In this document: positions 8,736-15,496 of the stretch, piece by piece
Layout: each line of letters opens with the position of its first letter
How positions within the stretch are numbered: position 1 is the first letter of the stretch
Assembly: GCA_047606565.1 (NCBI GenBank)
Contig: JASGEH010000005.1
Location: 1-30,382 of the forward strand
Origin: Comamonas_F sp047606565
GTDB lineage: Bacteria > Pseudomonadota > Gammaproteobacteria > Burkholderiales > Burkholderiaceae_C
DNA length: 30,382 nt
Reading direction: 5' to 3'
Notes under the pieces: generated by a model
Databases searched by the model: none
What the model was told of the DNA's origin: nothing
The model's input: only the letters and a program-made list of their open reading frames with translations
Program-made: the position numbers and the translations under genes

Positions 8736-8819
8736 AAGAATGATTCCCTTCATTGTTCTTGTTTGCAGATGTGCAAAGAAGGGCGCGAATTCTATGGATT
8801 TAATGTGTAGTTTTGTGAA
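8736..8819 (-). promoter_or_regulatory. AT-rich promoter/leader of the lipocalin-like gene
   Basis: This short gap is much richer in A/T than its surroundings. On the bottom strand TTCACA and, 19 nt on, TAGAAT are possible -35/-10 elements (about 8821-8791). Between them and the start lies a 6-bp inverted repeat, tttgca (8762-8767) and tgcaaa (8772-8777), with a 4-nt spacer, which could be an operator. All by eye. Confidence 0.4.
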
Positions 8820-9521
8820 CTATTGTTGTATTTGTGGGAATGAATCCGGATGGCTTGGCGCTTGCGGGAAGCCGGGCCATGTGCTGGGGCTGGCCAGCGT
8901 CGTCGGGCAAGCGAGCAGGTAGCGGGGCTGCAATGCGCTCAGTTCCTCGCGGCCGCCATAGCCCCACAGAACGCCGCAGGCCGCCAGGCCGTTGCGATGG
9001 GCCGCCACGATGTCCACGTCACGGTCGCCGATCATGACGCTTGCCGTGGAGACGAGACCTTGGGCGCGCAGTTGCGCGATTTGCTGCGTTTTGTGGATGC
9101 CGATGTCGCCGCCGTCGACGAAGCGAAAGTGCTGGCGCAGGCCGAAGTGCGCCAGGATGCGTTCGGCGAAATCGGCCCGCTTGGAGGTGCAGACCGCCAA
9201 GGGCCATCCGTCGGCGGTCAGCCGGGCGAGCGCTTCGGCCACGCCAGGGTAGAGCACGTTTTCGGCATAGCCGAGGGCGGCGTAGCGTTCGCGGTAGCTG
9301 GCCACGAGCGCGCGCACATCGGCGTCAGAGACGGCGCCAGCCAGTGTGCGAAAGCCCACGTCCAGCGGGGGACCGATCCAGGCCGGCAACTGCGAGGGCG
9401 GCAGCGGCGGATAGCCGTGGCACTGCAGGGCGTATTCGATGGAGCGGCCGATGCCCAGCGCCGGATCGCTGAGCGTGCCGTCCAGGTCGAACAGCAGCAG
9501 GTCGTGTGACGTGTCCGTCAT
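8820..9521 (-). CDS. HAD-superfamily phosphatase (phosphoglycolate phosphatase-like)
   Basis: 233 residues. HAD motif I is LLLFDLDGTLSD with nucleophile and acid Asp12 and Asp14. A helical cap follows, with IGPPLDVGFRTL. Motif II is in LAVCTSKR, and motif IV is MIGDRDVDIVAAHRNGL. This arrangement fits the Gph/PpaX-type branch (HAD-IA), which removes phosphate from small metabolites; the substrate cannot be read from sequence. Its ATG overlaps the stop of the upstream GNAT gene by 4 nt (ATGA, 9518-9521), so translation is probably coupled. The C-terminal 25 residues are Pro/Ser-rich and non-conserved in appearance. Confidence 0.85.
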   Translation of the reverse strand: MTDTSHDLLLFDLDGTLSDPALGIGRSIEYALQCHGYPPLPPSQLPAWIGPPLDVGFRTLAGAVSDADVRALVASYRERYAALGYAENVLYPGVAEALARLTADGWPLAVCTSKRADFAERILAHFGLRQHFRFVDGGDIGIHKTQQIAQLRAQGLVSTASVMIGDRDVDIVAAHRNGLAACGVLWGYGGREELSALQPRYLLACPTTLASPSTWPGFPQAPSHPDSFPQIQQ

Positions 9522-10474
9522 GCTGGCGAGGCCAGCGGCCGCAGGTAGTGGTTGTCCCACTCGGACTGCGCCTGCAGCACGAAGCCGTGGCGCTGGTAGA
9601 AGCGGTTGGCATCGCTGTCGCGCAGCGCGACGACCTCGATGGGCAGCCGCAGGGCCGCGGCTTGGGCGATGACGAAGGCCATGGCTTGCGAGCCTATGCC
9701 CTGGCCCTGGTCGTCGGGGTGGATGTAGAGGTGGTCCAGTTGCAGCGCGTGCGGCAGGGGCCTGCTCGTGAGCAGGCCGGCCTTGATGCCTCGCCAGAGC
9801 AGGTGATGGCTGTGCTGGGGCTTGAAGACCGAGAGGAAGCGCGCACGGGCGCGCTCGGGGTCGTAGCGCCCCAGGCGCTCCAGACTGGGACGCATCGCGG
9901 CGATGCGCAGCGCGACCAGGTCTTCCGCATCGGCCTGCGTGGTGGGCAGGAGCTGGAGATCGCCCAGCGGCCGCGCCATCGCAACGTTGGCGGTGGCCGC
10001 GCAGTCGGCATCCGCGGCGGCAGGTCGATAGCCGCGGGCCGCATAGAACGCGTGGGCCGTGCGGGTGCTGTGCAGCCAGAGTGCGGCGATCTGGCGTGCG
10101 CCGGCCTGGCGCTCGATGGCATCGAGCAGGGCCGAGCCCACGCCTCGGCGCAGCAGAGCGGGGTCCACGTAGCACAGCCGCAAGGCGTTTTGGCGCGCCA
10201 AGGCGAAACCCGCGGGGCGGCCCTCGATCTCGGCGACCACGGCGTAGGCGGCGGGGTCGGCCAGCCAGCGGGCGAAGTGGTCCGTGGTTTTGTTGTCCAG
10301 CCAACGGTTCAGCCGGGCGGGATCCTGTCCATGGTCGGCTTGGCAGGCCTCACGAATCGAGGCCCGCACGAGCGCACAGGCGGCGGCCGCATCGGCGGCG
10401 TGGGCGGGGCGGGTCAGGATGGAGGGTATGGTGGCGGGCATGGCGAGGAAATCGTTGGCGGTGGATCGGATCAT
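9518..10474 (-). CDS. Tandem (two-domain) GNAT N-acetyltransferase
   Basis: 318 residues made of two GNAT folds. Domain 1 (about 20-170) has the acetyl-CoA loop RRGVGSALLDAIE (109-121) and YAARGYRP. Domain 2 (about 171-315) has LYIHPDDQGQGIGSQAM (249-265) and FYQRHGF, with ANRFYQRHGFVLQAQSEWDNHYLRP at the end typical of small-molecule or antibiotic/amine acetyltransferases. The start at 10474 is chosen because its ATG overlaps the stop of the upstream HAD gene by 4 nt; a codon 11 residues in is an alternative. Acceptor unknown. It is sandwiched between two HAD phosphatase genes with overlaps on both sides, so the three are one operon. Confidence 0.88.
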   Translation of the reverse strand: MIRSTANDFLAMPATIPSILTRPAHAADAAAACALVRASIREACQADHGQDPARLNRWLDNKTTDHFARWLADPAAYAVVAEIEGRPAGFALARQNALRLCYVDPALLRRGVGSALLDAIERQAGARQIAALWLHSTRTAHAFYAARGYRPAAADADCAATANVAMARPLGDLQLLPTTQADAEDLVALRIAAMRPSLERLGRYDPERARARFLSVFKPQHSHHLLWRGIKAGLLTSRPLPHALQLDHLYIHPDDQGQGIGSQAMAFVIAQAAALRLPIEVVALRDSDANRFYQRHGFVLQAQSEWDNHYLRPLASPA

Positions 10475-11157
10475 GCGCGCGCCAGCCGGGCGATCCATTG
10501 AGGCAGTGAGGTCATCTCGCGCAGCACCGGATGGCACGGCGAGGGCGTGACGGCGCTGTCGGGCGGCACGTAGTGCAGGGCCGCCATGCCGGCCGCATCG
10601 GCGGCGGCCAGGCCGGCGGCGCTGTCTTCGATGACCAGGCAGTCGCGCGGCGCGCGCCCCATGGCCTGCGCGGCGTGCAGGAAGATGCCGGGGTCGGGCT
10701 TCCAGCGGCCGATGTCATAGGAACTGTAGAGGTGCTGCACGTCGAAATACGGCGCCAGCCCGCTGGCGCGCAACGCCCGGCCGATCTTGTCCAGCGGCGC
10801 GCTGGAGGCCACGCAGCGCGCGAAAGTGTGTTGGCGCAGCAGGTCGGCCGTCCCGGGCGTGGCCTGCAGCCGGGTGTCGAACAGTTCGGCCACGCGCTGG
10901 CGGTAGGCCGGCTCGAAGCCGTCCGGCAAGGGGTGTCCGATTTGCCGTTCCAGGTCTTCCAGGATGGCCGCCAATTGCTGGCCGCCGTAGCGGCGGATGA
11001 GATCGTCGACGGCCAGGCCGAGGTCGGGCAGCAGGTCCAGGAAGGCCTGGTTGTTCAGCCGCTCGCTGTCGACCAGCGTGCCGTCGAGGTCGAAGATGAT
11101 GCACAGGGACGCCGGCAGGCTGGGGCCGTTGTTGCCGCTGCGATCCGTCTGGCTCAT
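10471..11157 (-). CDS. HAD-superfamily phosphatase, YieH-like
   Basis: 228 residues. Motif I is CIIFDLDGTLVDSE (Asp23, Asp25), motif II CVASSAPLDK, motif III and surroundings YSSYDIGRWKPDPGIFLHAAQAMG, motif IV CLVIEDSAAGLAAADAAGM. The segment from VAELFDTRLQA through DIGRWKPDP and HAAQAMG resembles E. coli YieH, reported to hydrolyse 6-phosphogluconate; that function is inference here but would suit the sugar-acid genes next door. The ATG at 11157 is preferred because the conserved fold starts about 18 residues later; an in-frame ATG at 11232 would add 25 non-family residues. The start overlaps the stop of a 21-codon LysR-like stub by 4 nt, and the end overlaps the GNAT start. Confidence 0.87.
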   Translation of the reverse strand: MSQTDRSGNNGPSLPASLCIIFDLDGTLVDSERLNNQAFLDLLPDLGLAVDDLIRRYGGQQLAAILEDLERQIGHPLPDGFEPAYRQRVAELFDTRLQATPGTADLLRQHTFARCVASSAPLDKIGRALRASGLAPYFDVQHLYSSYDIGRWKPDPGIFLHAAQAMGRAPRDCLVIEDSAAGLAAADAAGMAALHYVPPDSAVTPSPCHPVLREMTSLPQWIARLARA

Positions 11158-11219
11158 TCGGATTGCTCCAGCTCGACCAGGGCGATGAAGTGGCGGAGTT
11201 GACGGAGATCGACGTGCAT
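11154..11219 (-). pseudogene. 21-codon remnant of a LysR-family regulator N-terminus
   Basis: This short frame starts MHVDLRQLRHFIALVEL and stops after 21 residues. The start of LysR-type regulators is typically a variant of M-x-LRQLRYFVAVAEEGSF, so the match is close for about 17 residues and is then lost; there is no winged-helix remainder in any frame downstream. Its TGA (11156-11154) overlaps the ATG of the HAD gene by 4 nt (ATGA). It lies exactly where a regulator divergent from the dgo operon would begin. Most likely it is the surviving 5' tip of that regulator after a deletion or replacement; it might now serve as a translated leader. No strong Shine-Dalgarno precedes it. Confidence 0.6.
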
Positions 11220-11442
11220 GGGCTGTCATCATGCCGTGGCGCGGCGGCGTCGGAATGACGCAAATGGCAGATGGTTATGACGGCCCGCGAAGGCCAGGGC
11301 ATTGCCGCATGCCCTGGGCGAGCCAGGCCTCTTGCCCCGGCCGTCACGGTACGGGTTATCACTAGCCGGTTTTCCCGGGCGGATTCATATGATGTTTTGA
11401 GATGCCCGGAGCGACCGGGTGCATCGGCTGTTTTTTCGCCCT
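11220..11442. promoter_or_regulatory. Divergent control region before dgoK
   Basis: 223 nt between the LysR-like stub and dgoK. TATGAT at 11388-11393, inside the palindrome tcatatga (11385-11392), is a good -10 for dgoK with no good -35 at 17 nt, as is common for activator-dependent promoters. Dgo transcription would then start near 11400. No other gene was found here. Confidence 0.4.
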
Positions 11443-12417
11443 ATGGTCATGTCTTTGCCCGTGTCTCCATCGCCTGCCGCGACCGCCCTGATTGGACTGG
11501 ATTGGGGCACTTCCTCGCTGCGGGCCTTTCGTTTCGATGCCCAGGGGAAGGTCGGCGAGCGCCGGCATGCGCCGCATGGCATCACCCAATTGCCGGCCGC
11601 GGGGCCGGCGGGTTTCGAGCAGGCCCTGGCGGCCATTGCCGGCGATTGGCTGGAGGCCGCCCCGGCCGCACCCCTGCTGGCCTGCGGCATGGTCGGCAGT
11701 GCCCAGGGCTGGCGCGAAGCCCGTTACGTGGCGGTCCCGGCGGACCCGGTGCGGGTGGCCGCTGAACTCGCCGAGGTGAGCTTGGGCGGCGGGGGGCGCC
11801 GCTTGCTGATCGTGCCTGGCCTGATGGAGGCCGGCGACTTGCCCAACGTGATGCGCGGCGAGGAAACCCAGATTGCCGGCGCGCTGGCCCTGCGGGCGGT
11901 GGGGCCGGACGGCCTGATCGGTCTGCCGGGCTCGCACAGCAAGTGGGCACGCATCGAGCGCGGCGGGGTGGCCGCCTTCGATACCTACATGACGGGCGAA
12001 ATCTACGCCGCGCTGAGCCAGCACACCCTTCTCGCGCGCACCTTGCGCCGCTCCGACGATTTCGATGCCGCCGCTTTTGAGCGCGGTCTTGAGACAGCGC
12101 AGTCCGAGGCCGGCCGGCGCGGGCCGCTGTCGACGGTCTTCAGCGTGCGCACCCTGGGCCTGACGGGCGTGTTGACAGCCGAGGCGCAGGCCGATTACCT
12201 CTCGGGCCTGCTGATCGGCCACGAGGTCGGCTCGGTCTGCCGCACGCTGGGCGCGCAGGCGCGGGGCCAGTCCTGGTCGTTGATCGGCGACGAGCCCCTG
12301 TGCCGCCGCTACCGGCTGGCGCTGGCGCACGCGGGCGTGGCCGACGTGCGCTGGATCGCCGAAGCCACCGAGGCCGGCCTGTGGGCCATGGCGCGCGCGG
12401 CGGGCCTGGTGGCCTAG
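11443..12417 (+). CDS. dgoK: 2-dehydro-3-deoxygalactonokinase
   Basis: 324 residues from ATG 11443; a second ATG at 11449 and one upstream at 11419 are possible, and none has a convincing ribosome-binding site. The enzyme phosphorylates 2-dehydro-3-deoxy-D-galactonate with ATP, step two of the De Ley-Doudoroff galactonate pathway. The phosphate-binding start LIGLDWGTSSLRAFRFD belongs to the DgoK branch of the ASKHA fold. Also seen are MVGSAQGWREARYV, PGLMEAGDLPNVMRGEETQ, GLPGSHSKWARI and FDTYMTGEIYAAL, all recognisable DgoK segments. Length is slightly above the usual 290-ish because of the N-terminus. It leads the dgoK-dgoA-dgoD operon with 37 nt to dgoA. Confidence 0.92.
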   Translation: MVMSLPVSPSPAATALIGLDWGTSSLRAFRFDAQGKVGERRHAPHGITQLPAAGPAGFEQALAAIAGDWLEAAPAAPLLACGMVGSAQGWREARYVAVPADPVRVAAELAEVSLGGGGRRLLIVPGLMEAGDLPNVMRGEETQIAGALALRAVGPDGLIGLPGSHSKWARIERGGVAAFDTYMTGEIYAALSQHTLLARTLRRSDDFDAAAFERGLETAQSEAGRRGPLSTVFSVRTLGLTGVLTAEAQADYLSGLLIGHEVGSVCRTLGAQARGQSWSLIGDEPLCRRYRLALAHAGVADVRWIAEATEAGLWAMARAAGLVA

Positions 12418-12454
12418 CGGCTGCGTGTTCCCCCTTTTTCTGGAGTCCTTTCCC

Positions 12455-13087
12455 ATGTCTGAATCTTCCGCGGCCCGGCTCTCCGGCCTGATCGCCATCC
12501 TGCGCGGCATCCGGCCCGATGAAAGCGTGGCCGTCGGCCAGGCGCTCTACGGCGCGGGGCTGCGCATCATCGAGGTGCCGCTCAATTCGCCGCAGCCTTT
12601 CGACAGCATCGCCTTGCTGCGCCAGGCGCTGCCAGCCGACTGCCTGGTGGGTGGCGGCACCGTGATGAGCCCGGCCGATGTCCAGCGTCTGCGCGACGCG
12701 GGCGCGGGGCTGGTGGTGATGCCGCACGGCGACGCCGCCGTCATCCGCGCGGCCGTGGCGGCCGGCCTGCAATGCGCGCCGGGCGTGGCCACGCCGACCG
12801 AAGCCTTCGCGGCGCTGGCCGCTGGCGCCCATGGGCTCAAGCTGTTTCCAGCCGAACAGTTGCCGCCCGCCGTGCTCAAGGCGTGGCGCGCGGTGCTGCC
12901 GCGCGAGGTGCCGCTGCTGCCGGTGGGCGGCATCACGCCGCAGACCCTGGCCGCCTATCTCGATGCCGGCGCGCAGGGTTTCGGACTGGGCTCGGCGCTG
13001 TACAAGCCCGGCATGCCGGTCGCCGAGGTGGCCGTCGCCGCGCAGGCGTTCCAGGCCGCGTGGCTGGCCTGGCACGGCCACCGCTGA
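12455..13087 (+). CDS. dgoA: 2-dehydro-3-deoxy-6-phosphogalactonate aldolase
   Basis: 210 residues, a class I KDPG/KDPGal aldolase. It splits 2-dehydro-3-deoxy-6-phosphogalactonate into pyruvate and glyceraldehyde-3-phosphate. The fold's start LIAILRGIRPDE (12-23), the general acid/base Glu40 in IIEVPLNSP, the GGGTVMSP loop and the Schiff-base Lys129 in GLKLFPAEQLPP identify it; LPVGGITPQTL and GFGLGSALYKPG form the C-terminal phosphate site. LNSP and LFPAEQ point to DgoA rather than Eda. A TGGAG box lies about 9 nt before ATG 12455. It sits between dgoK and dgoD with short gaps of 37 and 36 nt. Confidence 0.94.
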   Translation: MSESSAARLSGLIAILRGIRPDESVAVGQALYGAGLRIIEVPLNSPQPFDSIALLRQALPADCLVGGGTVMSPADVQRLRDAGAGLVVMPHGDAAVIRAAVAAGLQCAPGVATPTEAFAALAAGAHGLKLFPAEQLPPAVLKAWRAVLPREVPLLPVGGITPQTLAAYLDAGAQGFGLGSALYKPGMPVAEVAVAAQAFQAAWLAWHGHR

Positions 13088-13123
13088 TTCTTTCCCCCTT
13101 CACTCCCGGCTGCCGACCTCCTC

Positions 13124-14272
13124 ATGAAAATCACCCGACTCAGCACCTTCATCGTCCCGCCGCGCTGGTGTTTCCTCAAGATCGAGACCGACGAGGGCGT
13201 GGTCGGCTGGGGCGAGCCGGTGGTCGAAGGCCGCGCCCACACCGTGGCCGCCGCAGTCGATGAACTGGCCGACTACCTGATCGGACGCGATCCGCGCCAT
13301 GTGCAGGACCTCTGGAACGTGATGTACCGCGGCGGCTTTTATCGCGGCGGGCCGATCCTGATGAGCGCCATCGCCGGCATCGACCAGGCGCTGTGGGACA
13401 TCAAGGGCCGCGCGCTGGGCCTGCCCGTCCACGAACTGCTGGGCGGGCCGGTGCGCGACCGTATCCGCGTGTACTCGTGGATCGGTGGCGACCGTCCGAG
13501 CGAAACCGCCGCGCAGGCGCAGGCCGCGGTGGCGCGGGGCTTCACGGCCGTCAAGATGAACGGTACCGAGGAAATGCAGTACATCGACAGCCACGACAAG
13601 GTCGCGCGCGCCGTCGCCAACGTGGCGACGATCCGCGACGCCGTGGGCCCGGACATCGGCATAGGCGTGGATTTCCACGGCCGCGTGCATAAGCCCATGG
13701 CCAAGGTGCTGATGCGCGAGCTGCGCGACTTCGGGCTGATGTTCATCGAGGAACCGGTACTCAGCGAGCACCTGGAGGTGATTCCCGAACTGGCCGCGAT
13801 TGGCGCCGCGCCCATCGCGCTGGGCGAGCGGCTGTACTCGCGCTGGGACTTCAAGCGCGTGCTGGCCATCGGCGGCGTCGACATCATCCAGCCCGACCCC
13901 TCGCACTCGGGCGGTATCACCGAAACCGTCAAGATCGCCGCCATGGCCGAGGCGCACGACGTGGCCGTGGCGCTGCACTGCCCGCTGGGGCCGATTGCGC
14001 TGGCCGCCAACCTGCAGATCGACGCGGTGTCGTACAACGCCTTCATCCAGGAGCAGAGCCTGGGCATCCACTACAACGCCGCCAACGACTTGCTGGACTA
14101 CGTCAACAACCCCGAAGCCTTCGCCTACCGCGACGGCTACGTCGCCATGCCCAGCGGCCCGGGTCTGGGTATCGAGGTCAACGAAGCCTATGTGCGCGAA
14201 CGCGCCGCCGAAGGCCACCGCTGGCGCAACCCGGTGTGGCGGCACGCGGATGGCAGCGTGGCAGAGTGGTGA
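13124..14272 (+). CDS. dgoD: D-galactonate dehydratase
   Basis: 382 residues, co-linear with E. coli DgoD to the last VAEW. It dehydrates D-galactonate to 2-dehydro-3-deoxy-D-galactonate, the first pathway step, in the cytoplasm, using Mg2+. As an enolase-superfamily member it shows metal ligands Asp183, Glu209 and Glu235 and catalytic His185 (VDFHGR) and His285 (HCPLGP), with Glu310 in IQEQS. The N-terminal WGEPVVEGRA and FYRGGPILMSAIAGIDQALWDIKG are family-specific. It ends the rightward dgo operon and converges on idnD across 131 nt that hold a repeat/terminator element. Confidence 0.97.
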   Translation: MKITRLSTFIVPPRWCFLKIETDEGVVGWGEPVVEGRAHTVAAAVDELADYLIGRDPRHVQDLWNVMYRGGFYRGGPILMSAIAGIDQALWDIKGRALGLPVHELLGGPVRDRIRVYSWIGGDRPSETAAQAQAAVARGFTAVKMNGTEEMQYIDSHDKVARAVANVATIRDAVGPDIGIGVDFHGRVHKPMAKVLMRELRDFGLMFIEEPVLSEHLEVIPELAAIGAAPIALGERLYSRWDFKRVLAIGGVDIIQPDPSHSGGITETVKIAAMAEAHDVAVALHCPLGPIALAANLQIDAVSYNAFIQEQSLGIHYNAANDLLDYVNNPEAFAYRDGYVAMPSGPGLGIEVNEAYVRERAAEGHRWRNPVWRHADGSVAEW

Positions 14273-14277
14273 TGAGA

Positions 14278-14321
14278 CGCCCCCCGAAGCGCCTTCGGCG
14301 CCTCCCCCCCACTGGGGGGCG
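14278..14321. repeat. Comamonadaceae-type C/G-run intergenic hairpin element
   Basis: Arms cgcccccc (14278-14285) and ggggggcg (14314-14321) enclose a smaller gcgcc-ttc-ggcgc hairpin (14289-14301) and a run of seven C facing six G across act. This arrangement resembles short intergenic repeats I recall as common in Comamonadaceae genomes. Sitting between two convergent operons, it could serve as a bidirectional transcription stop or mRNA end-stabiliser, although it has no T-tract. Confidence 0.55.
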
Positions 14322-14403
14322 ACAGTCCTGGTCGGGCCAAGCCCGCCCACGCTGTCACTTGAAAGGAGAGGCGGCGCTTGGTCGCTGGATCTGCTGGGTT
14401 TTC

Positions 14404-15441
14404 TTAATCGAAGCTCAGCACCACCTTCATCGCCTGCGTGCGGTCGGCGGCCAGGGCGAAGGCGCGGCCGGCGTCGCGGTAGGGCAGGGTGGCCGAGACC
14501 AGCGGTGTGAGGTCGACCAGGCGCTGGTTGATCAGGGTGACGGCGGTGCCGAATTCATCGTGGAAACGGAAGGTGCCGCGCAGGTCGAACTCCTTGGCGG
14601 TGATCACGTTGAAGGGCAGTGTCATGTCCGCGCCTGACAGGCCCATTTGCACGATCACGCCGCGTGGGCGTAGCACGTCGAAGGCCGCGCGCAGCGCGTG
14701 GGCGTTGCCGCTGGCCTCGAACAGCACGTCGAACTGGCCCTTGTCGGCGGCGTAGCGCGACAGCGCCTCGGGGTTTGTCGCGACGTTGAGGGTTTCGTCG
14801 GCGCCCACGCGGGCGACTTTGCGCAGGGGCTGGTCGACCACGTCGGTCGCCACGATGTGGGTGGCGCCGGCACGCCGCGCGGCGATCACGGCCATGGCGC
14901 CGATCGGGCCGCTGCCGGTCACCAGCACGTGTTTGCCCAGCAGCGGGCCGGCGCGGTTGGCGGCGTGCAGGGCCACGGCCAGCGGTTCGGCCATCGCGCC
15001 TTCGGCGTCGCTGATGCCATCGGCCAGCACGAAGGCCTGGCGCGCGTCGATGACGATTTCCTGGCGGAAGGCCCCTTGCACGTGGGGCAGGCGCATGGCG
15101 CTGCCGTAGTAGCGCATGTCCAGGCAGTGGTTTTGCAGGCCTTGCTGGCAGAAGCGACACTGGCCGCAGGGCTGGCTGGGGTTGACGGCCACGAGCTGGC
15201 CGGCGGCCAGCGTGGTCACGCCGGCGCCGAGCTGCGCGATCTGGCCGGCCACCTCGTGACCCAGCACCATGGGCTGCTGGATGCGGATGGCGCCGAAGCC
15301 GCCGTGCTGGTAGTAGTGCAGGTCCGAGCCGCAGATGCCGCCGGCGCGCACGCGCACGCGGACCTGGCCGGGGCCGACTTCGGGCGTGGGGATGTCCTCG
15401 ATGCGCAGATCGCCGGGGGCGTGGATGACGAGTGCTTCCAT
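14404..15441 (-). CDS. idnD: Zinc-dependent sugar-acid dehydrogenase, L-idonate 5-dehydrogenase-like
   Basis: 345 residues of the medium-chain alcohol dehydrogenase family. Catalytic zinc ligands are Cys37 (GGICGSDLHYY) and His62-Glu63 (VLGHE); the structural zinc site is Cys92, 95, 98 and 106. The nucleotide loop is VLVTGSGPIGAMAV. DMRYYGSAMRLPHVQGAF and FEASGN match E. coli IdnD, which oxidises L-idonate to 5-keto-D-gluconate. The related LgoD (L-galactonate 5-dehydrogenase) is an alternative. It is the last gene of the leftward TRAP/idn group, 44 nt after the second dctP, and has no strong ribosome-binding site. A 9-bp triple repeat lies just upstream. Confidence 0.82.
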   Translation of the reverse strand: MEALVIHAPGDLRIEDIPTPEVGPGQVRVRVRAGGICGSDLHYYQHGGFGAIRIQQPMVLGHEVAGQIAQLGAGVTTLAAGQLVAVNPSQPCGQCRFCQQGLQNHCLDMRYYGSAMRLPHVQGAFRQEIVIDARQAFVLADGISDAEGAMAEPLAVALHAANRAGPLLGKHVLVTGSGPIGAMAVIAARRAGATHIVATDVVDQPLRKVARVGADETLNVATNPEALSRYAADKGQFDVLFEASGNAHALRAAFDVLRPRGVIVQMGLSGADMTLPFNVITAKEFDLRGTFRFHDEFGTAVTLINQRLVDLTPLVSATLPYRDAGRAFALAADRTQAMKVVLSFD

Positions 15442-15469
15442 GGTGCTGTCGAAATGGGTGATGGGGTCG

Positions 15470-15496
15470 ATGGGCGCTATGGGCGCTATGGGCGCT
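15470..15496. repeat. Three tandem copies of a 9-bp unit
   Basis: atgggcgct is repeated perfectly at 15470-15478, 15479-15487 and 15488-15496. The array covers the stop codon of the second dctP (15486-15488) and runs into the leader of idnD. Confidence 0.9.

Noticed and set aside
11232..11362. Longer N-terminus for the YieH-like HAD protein starting at 11232
   Set aside because: The added 25 residues are Arg/Pro-rich without family similarity, and the 4-nt overlap with the LysR-like stub supports the start at 11157.
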